Assembly: GCA_030824515.1 (NCBI GenBank)
Contig: JAVBXN010000012.1
Location: 62,001 to 126,000 of the forward strand
Reading direction: 5' to 3'
From: Pelobacter sp.
GTDB lineage: Bacteria; Desulfobacterota; Desulfuromonadia; Geobacterales; Pseudopelobacteraceae
Length of the DNA stretch: 64,000 nucleotides
Numbering within the stretch: the stretch's first letter is position 1; each line of letters opens with the position of its first letter. The translations under genes and the position numbers were made by a program. The notes beneath the pieces were generated by a model. It worked only from the letters and a program-made list of their open reading frames with translations, ran no database searches and was not told the origin of the DNA. Below are positions 10,346 to 19,854 of this stretch, one piece after another.

Positions 10346-11419
10346 CTACTCCACGAACCTGACCCAGCCGAACTGATCCTCAAGTTTGCCGGTCTGGATG
10401 CCGGTCAGCGTATCATAGAGCTTCTGCGTAATTTCACCGACCTGGCCTCCGGTCAGTTGCAGCACCTCATCCTTGTAGCAGAGCTTGCCGACCGGTGTAA
10501 TCACCGCCGCGGTGCCGCTGCCGAAGGCTTCGGTCACCTTGCCGGCACGCATGTCTGCCATCAGCGCGTTGATTTCGATCGGGCACTCCTCGACCTCGTA
10601 TCCGAGGGTCGGAGCCAGCTTGAGCACCGAATCCCTGGTAACGCCGGAGAGGATCGAGCCGTTCAGCGGAGCGGTAACGATCTTTTTACCGTAGGCAAAG
10701 AACATGTTCATCGCGCCCACTTCCTCGATATAGCGCCGTTCCCGTCCGTCCAGCCAGAGCACCTGGTCATAGCCCTTTTTCTTGGCTTCCAGTCCGGCTT
10801 TTAGCGAACTGGCATAGTTGCCGCCGGTCTTGGCCTCACCGGTGCCACCCGGCACCGCACGCACATAATGATCCTCCACCAGGATATTCACCGGATTGAA
10901 ACCGGCCGCGTAGTAGGCTCCCACCGGCGAGAGAATCACGTAAAAGAAGTAATGGTTAGAAGGATGAACCCCAAGAACCGGTTCCACGGCGATCATGGTC
11001 GGGCGGATATATAGCGAGGTGCCGGAAGCGGTCGGAATCCAGTCCCGCTCCAGCGAAACCAGCTGCTTGATGCCGTCCACGAACAGCTCCTCCGGCAGGT
11101 CCGGCATGCAGAGGCGATCGGCTGACTGGTTGAAACGACGCGCATTCATCTCCGGTCGAAACAGCGCAACCCGTCCGTCAGGCCATTTGTAGGCCTTGAG
11201 CCCTTCGAAGATTTCCTGGGCGTAGTGAAAGACCGTACAGGCCGGGTCAAGCACGAAAGGGGCGTAAGGCTCAATGCGGGCATCGCACCAACCCTGCCCG
11301 GTTTTCCATTCGATCATCAGCATGCGGTCGGTAAAGAGCTTACCGAATCCGAGCTGGGATTCATCCCTGGTTTTTTGTTTCATTTTTTCTGCTGGCAAAG
11401 AAAGTACCTTGATATCCAT
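10346..11419 (-). CDS. ilvE: Branched-chain amino acid aminotransferase
   Basis: The 357-residue fold-type IV PLP enzyme has GEAKTGGNYASS with the likely Schiff-base Lys at 197, the FHYAQEIFEGLKAY segment at 64-77 and the C-terminal GSGTAAVITPVG loop. It belongs to the longer group resembling eukaryotic BCATs. It interconverts Leu, Ile and Val with their keto acids. The open frame extends another 177 codons upstream, but GGAGGG lies six bases before ATG 11419, which fixes this start. The upstream extension is unlike the family and is rejected. Confidence 0.93.
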   Translation of the reverse strand: MDIKVLSLPAEKMKQKTRDESQLGFGKLFTDRMLMIEWKTGQGWCDARIEPYAPFVLDPACTVFHYAQEIFEGLKAYKWPDGRVALFRPEMNARRFNQSADRLCMPDLPEELFVDGIKQLVSLERDWIPTASGTSLYIRPTMIAVEPVLGVHPSNHYFFYVILSPVGAYYAAGFNPVNILVEDHYVRAVPGGTGEAKTGGNYASSLKAGLEAKKKGYDQVLWLDGRERRYIEEVGAMNMFFAYGKKIVTAPLNGSILSGVTRDSVLKLAPTLGYEVEECPIEINALMADMRAGKVTEAFGSGTAAVITPVGKLCYKDEVLQLTGGQVGEITQKLYDTLTGIQTGKLEDQFGWVRFVE

Positions 11420-11689
11420 GCTCATCCCTCCGACAGTTGTTTCACTGCAGCATATAACTCCGGTCTTGTAATATATCCAACCATCCCGCTGCTGGCAAGT
11501 GTTTAAACCGGTATCGGTTAATTGCCCGCCGGCAATCCGAAGCTGAAATTCGCCAATATTCCGCGTCAGCTGACGCCTCCGTGCAAAAATTCCGACCCCC
11601 TCCAGCTGCAACGGATGTATACTGAAAATATAAAGAACCACGGTGATCGAAGCCCTTACAACCTGATGCACCGTGGCGGGAGGTGGGTC

Positions 11690-12049
11690 ATGAGAGGACA
11701 TGAGATTATTTCTGCTTTGGATGCACGACGTACGGACAATCATAAATTTGTAAAATGGTGGCGGAAAGAAGAGGATTTTCTCGACTATGACCTGATCGAC
11801 AGGTTTATCGAGAACAGTGGCACTTCGGAAGAGATTGGCGGCCTGGACCTTCTGACGATGGAAGAGATGTGGAATGAAACTGAACGAATCTGCGGCACGC
11901 AGGTAAAACTCGTACACGACACTTCCGGCGACAGAATTGAATGGGTGCATAACGGGAAAGCCGGCACATCAAAGCATGTATGCGCCTACACACCGGAATC
12001 TCTAATGGAAATTTTCGATGTTGAAACGCACGGAAACCCGGTCGATTAG
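11690..12049 (+). CDS. Conserved-looking protein of unknown function
   Basis: The 119-residue protein is soluble, acidic, and rich in Trp and Asp/Glu; no domain is recognised. The frame is open from 11522 but GGGAGGTG five bases before ATG 11690 picks this start. It is divergent from ilvE and runs in the same direction as the MerA-type gene 58 bases later, so the two could be cotranscribed. Two cysteines (CGTQ and CAY) are not arranged as an obvious metal site. Confidence 0.6.
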   Translation: MRGHEIISALDARRTDNHKFVKWWRKEEDFLDYDLIDRFIENSGTSEEIGGLDLLTMEEMWNETERICGTQVKLVHDTSGDRIEWVHNGKAGTSKHVCAYTPESLMEIFDVETHGNPVD

Positions 12050-12106
12050 CTTTAAGCCTGATGCAGATGCTGTTTATTTAGTGGTGGTTCCTGCAGGAGG
12101 TTTGCC

Positions 12107-13537
12107 GTGAACAATACATCAGACCTGATAATTCTGGGTTCCGGTTCGACCGCCTTTGCAGCTGCATTGAGGGCCTCATCTTACGGGGCTCGGGTGACGA
12201 TGTTCGAAAAGAGTGTCATGGGTGGAACCTGTATCAACTGGGGTTGCATACCGAGCAAGACCCTGATCCATGCGGCGCTGTTCAGACACGAGTCCGGACT
12301 GGGAGCCGGGTTGGGCGTAACCTACGGTGAACCGGGAGCTGTCGATTATGCGCGGCTTTTCGCCCATCGCGAGCAAATTGTCCACGACCTCCGCCAGGAA
12401 CGATATCTGGATGTGTTGCGGGAAGTTCCCGGCGTGGAAGTGGTAAAAGGCGCAGCGCGTTTTCTGGACAGCCGGACCGTTGAAATCGATGATCGGTGCT
12501 ATGGTTGTGATAAGTTTCTGGTAGCCGTGGGCGGCAATCCGCGCATACCGTCCATTCCGGGGATAGAAGGGAGCGGATATCTGACCAGCCGCAGCGCACT
12601 TCTGATGAAAAAGCTCCCTTCATCCCTGATAATCATCGGTGGTGGAGTAATTGCCGTCGAAATGGGGCAGATGTTCCATCGCCTGGGATGCAAGGTGACG
12701 ATCCTTGAGCATGGCCCGCGACTCTTGCCGGCGGTTGAACGGGAGCCGGCCGAATCGCTGCATCGGGCTCTTGTCTCGGAGGGGCTTGAAATCGTGCCTA
12801 ATGTTGCTTTTTGCGCCGTGCAAGGGCGTGGTGGTTCCTGTACCGTTATCGCCGAAATAAATGGCGGTCATCAGACATATGGAGCGGAACGGCTGTTGCT
12901 GGCCGTAGGGACGGAACCGGCCACCCGTGGCATCGGGCTGGAAAAAGCCGGTGTTATTGTTGATGGCAAGGGGTTTATCGGAACCGACCAGTTCATGCGC
13001 ACCTCGGCCCCCGGAATCTGGGCTGCCGGAGACGTGACCGGAGGCATGATGATTGCCACGGTCGGAGCCAGGGAGGCGATCGTGGCGGTGGATGACATGT
13101 TTGACAGCGGATGCGGCTGCAAAATGGATTATCTGGCCGCGCCGATGGCCATCTTCACCGACCCTGAAATCGGCTGTGTCGGCCACTCCGAAGAGAGCGC
13201 GCGGCGGGCCGGATACGAAATTGCCGTCAATGTGATGCCGGTCAGAGCAATCCCCAAGGCGCACGTTACCGGCAGCATGGAAGGTGTAATCAAGATGATC
13301 GCCGACCAGTCCAACGGCAGAATACTGGGAGTGCATCTGGCGTGCCACCGGGGCGCCGAACTTATCAACGAGGCCTCGCTGGCGTTGCGCTTCAGGGCAA
13401 CCGTGGACGACCTGGCAGGCACGATGCATGTTTATCCATCCATCGGCGAAGGTCTGAAGCTGTGTGCCCAGGGCTTCGGCAGCGACATCAGCAGGCTTTC
13501 CTGTTGCGCGGAACCGCGACAGCCGCGCAAACCGTAA
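12107..13537 (+). CDS. merA: MerA-type mercuric reductase lacking the NmerA domain
   Basis: The 476-residue flavoprotein belongs to the pyridine nucleotide-disulfide oxidoreductase class I family. FAD binding is at ILGSGSTAF (9-17); the redox disulfide is GGTCINWGCIPSK with C42 and C47; NAD(P)H binding is the IIGGGVIAVEMG region. The C-terminus has a vicinal pair in LSCCAEP (C466, C467), the feature that separates MerA from lipoamide dehydrogenase and delivers Hg(II) to the active site. Start is GTG 12107 with GGAGG six bases before. No merR, merT or merP is present, and the HMA domain is absent. Another metal or thiol substrate is possible. Confidence 0.8.
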   Translation: MNNTSDLIILGSGSTAFAAALRASSYGARVTMFEKSVMGGTCINWGCIPSKTLIHAALFRHESGLGAGLGVTYGEPGAVDYARLFAHREQIVHDLRQERYLDVLREVPGVEVVKGAARFLDSRTVEIDDRCYGCDKFLVAVGGNPRIPSIPGIEGSGYLTSRSALLMKKLPSSLIIIGGGVIAVEMGQMFHRLGCKVTILEHGPRLLPAVEREPAESLHRALVSEGLEIVPNVAFCAVQGRGGSCTVIAEINGGHQTYGAERLLLAVGTEPATRGIGLEKAGVIVDGKGFIGTDQFMRTSAPGIWAAGDVTGGMMIATVGAREAIVAVDDMFDSGCGCKMDYLAAPMAIFTDPEIGCVGHSEESARRAGYEIAVNVMPVRAIPKAHVTGSMEGVIKMIADQSNGRILGVHLACHRGAELINEASLALRFRATVDDLAGTMHVYPSIGEGLKLCAQGFGSDISRLSCCAEPRQPRKP

Positions 13538-13756
13538 TATTCCCTCCGTACAGTTTTCATGACTACATCCGCAAGGTTATCCGAATCTGTAAAATCCTGA
13601 TTGACAAAATCAAACCAATCTGTTTTATTGCCGCCTAAGTTATATGTAAGTATTCAAAATAACTGAATAATTTTAGTTTTGCTAAATTTTTAACGACATT
13701 GTAAACGCTATTTCATTACAGCTGAAATTCAAAATCAAACAGTTGGAGGACATTTA

Positions 13757-16700
13757 ATGCAGAAACACAAGTTCCGTAAAGTAATGGCCGCTAATCGCGG
13801 CGAAATCGCCATCCGCATCTTCCGGGCCTGCACCGAACTTGGCATAGGCACCGTGGCGATCTATTCCGAAGAGGACAAACTCTCGCTGCATCGCTACAAG
13901 GCGGACGAGGCTTACCATATCGGCAAGGGCAAGGCGCCGATCGATGCCTACCTGGGTATTGACGAAATCATCGCCCTGGCACTCCGGGCCGACGTGGACG
14001 CAATCCACCCCGGTTACGGATTTCTGGCGGAAAACGCCGAATTTGCCGAGAAATGCGAAGCCAACGGAATCACCTTCATCGGCCCGACCGCCGAAATGCA
14101 ACGCGCCCTGGGCGACAAGGTCGCAGGTCGCAAAGCGGCCATAGCGGCCGGCGTCAACGTGGTGCCCGGCACCGAGGATCCGATCGAAAAGGAAGAAGAG
14201 GCGCTCAAGTTTGCCAAGGAGCATGGTTATCCGATCATCATCAAGGCTGCCGCCGGTGGTGGCGGACGCGGCATGCGCGTGGCCAACAACAAGAAAGAGC
14301 TGCTGGAAGGCCTTGTGGCGGCCGGTAGCGAGGCCAAAGCTTCTTTCGGCAACGCCGCGGTCTTCCTGGAGCGCTATCTGGCCAATCCCAAGCATATAGA
14401 AATCCAGGTACTGGGAGACAACTTCGGCAATCTGGTACACTTCTTCGACCGGGACTGCTCGGTGCAGCGCCGTCACCAGAAAGTGGTCGAATTTGCCCCC
14501 TCACTCTGCCTGACCCAGACCCAAAGGGAAGAGCTCTGCACCGCGGCGCTTAAAATTGCCGGCCAGGTCAAATACCGCAACGCAGGCACGGTCGAGTTCC
14601 TGGTTGATCTGGAGGGGAACCACTATTTCATCGAGATGAACCCACGCATCCAGGTCGAGCACACCGTAACCGAGATGATCACCGGCCGCAATCTGGTGCA
14701 GAACCAGATCCTGGTGGCATGCGGCCACAAGCTGTCCGACCCGGAAATCAACATACCCAGCCAGAGCGCGATCGACATGCGCGGCTACGCCATCCAGTGC
14801 CGCATTACCACCGAGGATCCGGCCAACAACTTCTCCCCCGACTTCGGCACGCTGACCACCTACCGTTCGGCGGCCGGTTGCGGTGTGCGCCTGGATGCCG
14901 GCAACGCCTTCACCGGCTCCAAGATCACCCCGCACTATGACTCGCTGCTGGTAAAGGTCAGCGCCTGGGGCTTGACCTTCCAGGCCGCGGCCAACATCAT
15001 GCACCGCGCCCTTCAGGAATTCCGCGTACGCGGAGTCAAGACCAACATCGGCTTCCTGGAAAACGTCGTCACACACCCGGTGTTCATCAAAGGCACCTGT
15101 GACACATCATTTATCGACAAACACCCTGAACTGCTTCACTTCAGAGAGAAAAAAGACCGTGCCAGCAAGGTATTGAACTTCCTGGGAGACGTGATCGTCA
15201 ACGGCTCGACCGGGATCGTCAAGCCGCTCAAATCGGCCGAACTGATCGAAGCGCGGGTACCGGAGCTGGATCTGACCCAACCGCGTCCGGCCGGCAGCAA
15301 GGATCTCTTCATGAAACTGGGAGCCGAAGGGCTCTCCAAGTGGGTTCTGGAACAGAAGAAGCTGCTGATCACCGACACCACCATGCGCGACGCACACCAG
15401 TCCAATCTGGCAACCCGCGTCCGCAGCCATGACATCCTGAAAATTGCCGAGCCGACTTCCCATCTGGGAGCCGACCTGTTCTCGCTGGAATGCTGGGGCG
15501 GAGCCACCTTCGACGTCTCGATGCGTTTTCTGAAGGAAGATCCCTGGCAGCGCCTGCACAAATTGTCGGAAGCGGTTCCAAACATCCTGTTCCAGATGCT
15601 GTTGCGCGGTTCCAACGCGGTCGGCTACACCAACTATCCCGACAACGTGGTCGAGAAGTTCGTCGAGGAGGCCGCCAACTCCGGCGTGGATATCTTCCGC
15701 ATCTTCGACTCGCTCAACTGGACCACCGGCATGAAGGTAGCAATGGAAGCGGTCCGGAAAAGCGGCAAGATCTGCGAGGCCGCCATCTGCTACACCGGCG
15801 ACATCACCGACCCCAAGCGCGACAAGTATCCGCTGGAATACTACATCAACATGGCCAAGGAACTGGAGCAGATGGGCGCCCATATCCTGGCCATCAAGGA
15901 CATGGCCGGCCTGCTGAAGCCGCTGGCGGCCTACAAGCTGGTCAAGGCACTCAAGGAGAATGTCGGCATCCCGATCCATCTCCACACCCACGACACCTCC
16001 AGCAACGGCAGCGCCATGCTGCTGAAAGCCAGCGAAGCCGGAGTCGATATCGTCGATGCGGCGCTTTCGTCACTGTCGGGTCTGACCGCCCAGCCGAACC
16101 TGAACGCGCTGGTGGCATCACTGGAAGGAAGCGAGCGCGATCCGCTGGTCAATGCCGCCGGACTGCAGAAACTGGCCAACTACTGGGAAACGGTGCGCGA
16201 TTATTACGCGCCGTTCGAATCCGGCCTGAAAAGCGGCACCGCCGAGGTTTACCACCACGAAATACCGGGCGGCCAGTACTCGAACTACAAGCCGCAGGTG
16301 GCCGGCCTGGGACTGATCGAACGCTGGGACGAGTGCAAGGAAATGTATCACAAGGTCAACATGATGTTCGGCGACATCGTCAAGGTGACACCATCCTCGA
16401 AAGTGGTCGGCGACATGGCCATGTTCCTGGTAAAGAACAACCTGGAGCCGGAGGATGTCTTCACCACCAAGGAAGAGTTGGCCTTCCCCGAATCGGTAGT
16501 CGGCATGTTCAAGGGGATGCTGGGACAACCCTACCAGGGCTGGCCGCAGGAGCTGCAGAAGATCGTGCTGAAAGACACACAGCCGATCACCTGCCGTCCG
16601 GGTGAACTGCTGGAACCGGTGGACTTTGAAGAGGAACGACTCAAGCTGGAGGAAAAGCTGGGACATCGCATAGATGACAAGGCGCTGGTTTCGGCGATCC

Positions 16701-17203
16701 TCTATCCCAATGTTTACCCGGAATTCGACCGCCACCGCCAGGAATACTCCGACACCTCGGTGATCCCTACCCCGATCTTCTTCTACGGTCTGGAGCCGGG
16801 CCAGGAGACCTCGATCGACATCGAGCCGGGCAAAACCCTGATCATCAAACTCAACACCATCGGCAAGGTCCAGAAAGACGGCACCAGAGCCGTGTATTTC
16901 GAGCTTAACGGCAACAACCGTTCTGTCGTCATCCGCGACCTTTCCGTGGAGACAGACGAAAAAGCTCGTGAAAAAGCCGACAAGGGCAATGCCAGCCACA
17001 TCGGGGCTCCGATGCCGGGCAAGGTGCTCAAGGTCAACGTCAAGGCCGGCGACGAAATCAAGGCGGGTGATGTGCTGATGGTGACCGAGGCAATGAAGAT
17101 GGAGACCAACATCAAGGCCAAGGCCGACGGCAAGATCGCCGAAGTGAAGTTCAAGGAAGGCGAGAAGGTTGATAAAGAGGATCTGGTGTTTGTAGTGGCC
17201 TGA
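13757..17203 (+). CDS. pyc: Pyruvate carboxylase
   Basis: The single 1148-residue chain has the full order: biotin carboxylase (about 1-455, ATP-grasp loop AAAGGGGRGMR), carboxyltransferase from about 535 (ITDTTMRDAHQSNLATR) and a C-terminal biotinyl domain with EAMKMET, where Lys 1114 is the biotin site. It makes oxaloacetate from pyruvate for anaplerosis, important in acetate-using anaerobes. AGGA lies before the ATG, and a strong terminator follows. The 219-base upstream gap holds no recognised element. It appears monocistronic. Confidence 0.97.
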   Translation: MQKHKFRKVMAANRGEIAIRIFRACTELGIGTVAIYSEEDKLSLHRYKADEAYHIGKGKAPIDAYLGIDEIIALALRADVDAIHPGYGFLAENAEFAEKCEANGITFIGPTAEMQRALGDKVAGRKAAIAAGVNVVPGTEDPIEKEEEALKFAKEHGYPIIIKAAAGGGGRGMRVANNKKELLEGLVAAGSEAKASFGNAAVFLERYLANPKHIEIQVLGDNFGNLVHFFDRDCSVQRRHQKVVEFAPSLCLTQTQREELCTAALKIAGQVKYRNAGTVEFLVDLEGNHYFIEMNPRIQVEHTVTEMITGRNLVQNQILVACGHKLSDPEINIPSQSAIDMRGYAIQCRITTEDPANNFSPDFGTLTTYRSAAGCGVRLDAGNAFTGSKITPHYDSLLVKVSAWGLTFQAAANIMHRALQEFRVRGVKTNIGFLENVVTHPVFIKGTCDTSFIDKHPELLHFREKKDRASKVLNFLGDVIVNGSTGIVKPLKSAELIEARVPELDLTQPRPAGSKDLFMKLGAEGLSKWVLEQKKLLITDTTMRDAHQSNLATRVRSHDILKIAEPTSHLGADLFSLECWGGATFDVSMRFLKEDPWQRLHKLSEAVPNILFQMLLRGSNAVGYTNYPDNVVEKFVEEAANSGVDIFRIFDSLNWTTGMKVAMEAVRKSGKICEAAICYTGDITDPKRDKYPLEYYINMAKELEQMGAHILAIKDMAGLLKPLAAYKLVKALKENVGIPIHLHTHDTSSNGSAMLLKASEAGVDIVDAALSSLSGLTAQPNLNALVASLEGSERDPLVNAAGLQKLANYWETVRDYYAPFESGLKSGTAEVYHHEIPGGQYSNYKPQVAGLGLIERWDECKEMYHKVNMMFGDIVKVTPSSKVVGDMAMFLVKNNLEPEDVFTTKEELAFPESVVGMFKGMLGQPYQGWPQELQKIVLKDTQPITCRPGELLEPVDFEEERLKLEEKLGHRIDDKALVSAILYPNVYPEFDRHRQEYSDTSVIPTPIFFYGLEPGQETSIDIEPGKTLIIKLNTIGKVQKDGTRAVYFELNGNNRSVVIRDLSVETDEKAREKADKGNASHIGAPMPGKVLKVNVKAGDEIKAGDVLMVTEAMKMETNIKAKADGKIAEVKFKEGEKVDKEDLVFVVA

Positions 17204-17227
17204 TCCTGCGTCTGACATCACAACATC

Positions 17228-17265
17228 AACGCCCCGCTTCCGCAAGGAGGCGGGGCGTTATTTTT
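17228..17265. terminator. Terminator between pyc and the convergent MFS gene
   Basis: AACGCCCCGC and GCGGGGCGTT form a ten-base-pair stem with a 12-base loop; on the plus strand it is followed by ATTTTT. It lies between two convergent genes and overlaps the end of the MFS gene, so it probably stops pyc transcripts and could work in both directions. Confidence 0.85.
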
Positions 17266-18784
17266 CATTCACCCCCCGCACCATCGGCACCAGCAACAAC
17301 ATCACCAAAAACAACGCCGCCACCAGCAGCCAGGCATCGTTGTATGCCATCAACAGTGCTTCACGCCGGAGCAGCCTGACAACCATCCTTACTCCCCCCT
17401 GCCCCGCCAGCTCGAAATCCGCCATCCTTAAGGCAAAAACAACCTGAAGAGTTTCCAAATATTCCGGAAATCGCTCCGGATTGAGCCTCTCAGCCAACCG
17501 CCAGTAATGAAAACCGCTGCGCTCTACCACAAGATAGTTGATAACAGCGATGCCGATCCCTCCCCCCAGAGAGCGCATCAGGGAGTAGAGTCCGGTGGCA
17601 TTGGGTATGGCGGTCAGCGGGAGACGCCCCAGGGCCAGCTCCGTAATCGGGGAGAGGCACATCATGATCGCGGTGCCACGCAGCACCTGTGGCCAGAACA
17701 GGTCGTCGAACCCTATTGATGCGGTAAGCCGGGCATTTATCCAGAGCGCCCAGGCGAAGAGGGAAAGCCCGATGACCAGACAAACACGGCTATCGAGGCG
17801 CCTTCTGACAATTCTCAACAACGGCAGCGTCAGCAGCATGGCTGCGCCTGGCACCGCCATCACCTGGCCGATCTGCTGGCTGTTGTATCCCTTTGTTCCG
17901 CTAAGGAAAAGAACCATCAGGTAACCGCTGCCGAACAGGCCTACCCCCATGACAAAATTGAACAGGCAACCGGTGGAAAAATTGCGGTCACGAAAGGTAC
18001 GCAGGTCGATCACCGGATGCAGGCAGGTGAGTTCCCTCCAAACAAGCATCAGGAATGATGTGGCGGACACACCGGTGAATATGGTGATCCGTCGCGAATC
18101 GAACCAGTCGTTATCCGGTCCCTGGCCCAGAACATACTCCAGCGAGCCGAGAAAAAAGGCTACCAGGATAATACCTGTCGCATCGAACCGCTTCAGCCGT
18201 GACCAATCTACCTCCTCCCGTTTCATCAAAATATATACCGTCGCGCTGACCAATACTCCCGGAAGAAGGTTGATCAGGAACAGCCAGCGCCACGACCAGT
18301 TTTGGGTAATCCATCCGCCAAGGGTCGGCCCGATGATTGGAGCAAGGGAAACGATCAGCACCACATAGAGCGTCACGCCTGGCTGGCGTTCGCGGGGAAA
18401 CATCAGGTAGATCCCCTGGTACAGCAGAGGGGCAAGGATACCGGAACAGAGGCCTTGCAGGATACGGATGGCGATGATGGAGTCAAGAGACCAGGCAAGG
18501 GCGCAGAGCAGACTGGAGAGGGTGAAAACTGCGCAGGCAAGCGAGTAAAGGCGCCGGAGCGTCAATGCGCCTGAAAGCCACCCTGCCAAAGGAATCATGA
18601 TCACTTCGGCGATCAGGTAGGCGGTCTGTATCCAGGAGGCTTCTTCGACGGTTGCGCCCAGGCTGGCGGCCATGTCAGGGAGGGAACTGGCGACGATTTG
18701 GGTATCCAGCACCGCCATGAAGGTGCCGCCGCACATGGCGATGAAGGCGACCCAGATTCGCAGCGGTACGGTATTATCGGACAT
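17258..18784 (-). CDS. MFS drug efflux permease, DHA2 family (EmrB-like)
   Basis: The protein of about 508 residues has 14 hydrophobic segments and the DHA2 hallmarks: LDTQIVASSLP in segment 1, WIQTAYLIAEVIMIPLAGWL split across segment 2, and GPTLGGWI in the motif C region. EmrB proteins pump amphipathic compounds out, using an HlyD-type adaptor. The HlyD gene lies 29 bases upstream. I prefer the MSDNTV start; six more codons are open upstream. As last gene of the TetR/ABC run, it suggests export of a related substrate. Confidence 0.88.
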   Translation of the reverse strand: MSDNTVPLRIWVAFIAMCGGTFMAVLDTQIVASSLPDMAASLGATVEEASWIQTAYLIAEVIMIPLAGWLSGALTLRRLYSLACAVFTLSSLLCALAWSLDSIIAIRILQGLCSGILAPLLYQGIYLMFPRERQPGVTLYVVLIVSLAPIIGPTLGGWITQNWSWRWLFLINLLPGVLVSATVYILMKREEVDWSRLKRFDATGIILVAFFLGSLEYVLGQGPDNDWFDSRRITIFTGVSATSFLMLVWRELTCLHPVIDLRTFRDRNFSTGCLFNFVMGVGLFGSGYLMVLFLSGTKGYNSQQIGQVMAVPGAAMLLTLPLLRIVRRRLDSRVCLVIGLSLFAWALWINARLTASIGFDDLFWPQVLRGTAIMMCLSPITELALGRLPLTAIPNATGLYSLMRSLGGGIGIAVINYLVVERSGFHYWRLAERLNPERFPEYLETLQVVFALRMADFELAGQGGVRMVVRLLRREALLMAYNDAWLLVAALFLVMLLLVPMVRGVNEK

Positions 18785-18813
18785 GAAGGACCGCCATTTC
18801 AATATCGGAAGTA

Positions 18814-19854
18814 TTAATTTCCGGTGCGGGTGTCCAGCCTGACCACCACCGACATCCCTGGACGAAGCTCGGCCAGCAATGGCTGGCCGGTATCGAAGCG
18901 GATCTTGACCGGCACCCGCTGGACGATCTTGGTGAAATTGCCGGCGGCGTTTTCCGGGGGGATCAGGCTGAATTCGGCGCCACTGGCCGGTGAGAGCGAC
19001 TCAACCCGCCCGGTGAGAGGTTGCCCCGGGAAAGCGTCAACCTCGATGGCAACCGTTTGCCCTTCATGCATCCTGCCAAGCTGAACCTCCTTGAAATTTG
19101 CCTCCACCCATAGCGCCTGGCGTGGAATAACCGCCAACAGGAGCATTCCCGGTTTGACGTACTGGCCGGGACGCACCCTCCGGTTGCCGACCACCCCGGC
19201 TAGCGGGCTGCGAATCACCGTGTCGCCCAGTTCCTGGGCCGGAAGCTTCAGTTCCTCCGCCTGCTGCCGGAGTTCCGCCTCCAGGCGGTTCTCCTCGGCC
19301 AGCAGCACCTCCCGCTCTCTCTCGGCGGAATCCAGATTGGCGCTGCCGGTGGCGACTTCCGCACGGGACTTTTTCTCGTTGGTCAGGATCGATTCGTAGT
19401 CCAGCTCGGAGATGATACCCCCAGGCAGCAGATAGGCATAACGCCGCAGCTCGCTGCTCTTCCTGGCCTGTTCCGCTTCGACCGAAGCAAGTTGCGCCTT
19501 GCAGGCCGCGATGCGGGACTGCTGCAACCTGCTTCTGTTTTGCGCCACCAACAGGGCGGCCCTCCGTTCCGCCAGCTTTTTCCGCCCGTTTTCCAACCTG
19601 ACCATGAACTCGTGATCCTCGATCCGCACCAGCACATCGCCCTGCTGTACCGGCATGTTGTCTTCCGCCGGCACCGTTCGCACATAGCCCGCCACCTTGG
19701 AGCTTATCTGGGTGATTTCGGAACGGATGTAGGCGTTGTCGGTCTTCTCGATGTAGCGGCCGGTGAAGAACCAGTAGCAGCCGAACCCGCAGCAGAGCGC
19801 AAACAAAGTGATCACGAGGAGATGGGGAAGAAAACGTTTCACACACCACCCCAC
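18814..19854 (-). CDS. HlyD/EmrA-type membrane fusion protein
   Basis: The 346-residue protein has one N-terminal membrane helix (about 8-31), then IEKTDNAYIRSEITQISSKVAGYV, the standard entry to the biotinyl-lipoyl hairpin of EmrA, a coiled-coil region at about 85-190, and GDTVIRSPLAGVVGNRRV, the second lipoyl half. It joins an inner-membrane pump to an outer-membrane channel across the periplasm; no TolC gene is nearby. Start is one of two closely spaced GTG codons. It slightly overlaps the end of the ABC ATPase gene. Confidence 0.88.
   Translation of the reverse strand: MGWCVKRFLPHLLVITLFALCCGFGCYWFFTGRYIEKTDNAYIRSEITQISSKVAGYVRTVPAEDNMPVQQGDVLVRIEDHEFMVRLENGRKKLAERRAALLVAQNRSRLQQSRIAACKAQLASVEAEQARKSSELRRYAYLLPGGIISELDYESILTNEKKSRAEVATGSANLDSAEREREVLLAEENRLEAELRQQAEELKLPAQELGDTVIRSPLAGVVGNRRVRPGQYVKPGMLLLAVIPRQALWVEANFKEVQLGRMHEGQTVAIEVDAFPGQPLTGRVESLSPASGAEFSLIPPENAAGNFTKIVQRVPVKIRFDTGQPLLAELRPGMSVVVRLDTRTGN

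Noticed and set aside
11420-11950. N-terminal extension of ilvE to 534 residues
   Set aside because: The extension has no BCAT similarity and a GGAGGG site fixes the start at 11419.
14501-15991. Long minus-strand ORFs opposite pyc
   Set aside because: They mirror the GC-rich third-position pattern of pyc, have no ribosome sites and no family resemblance.
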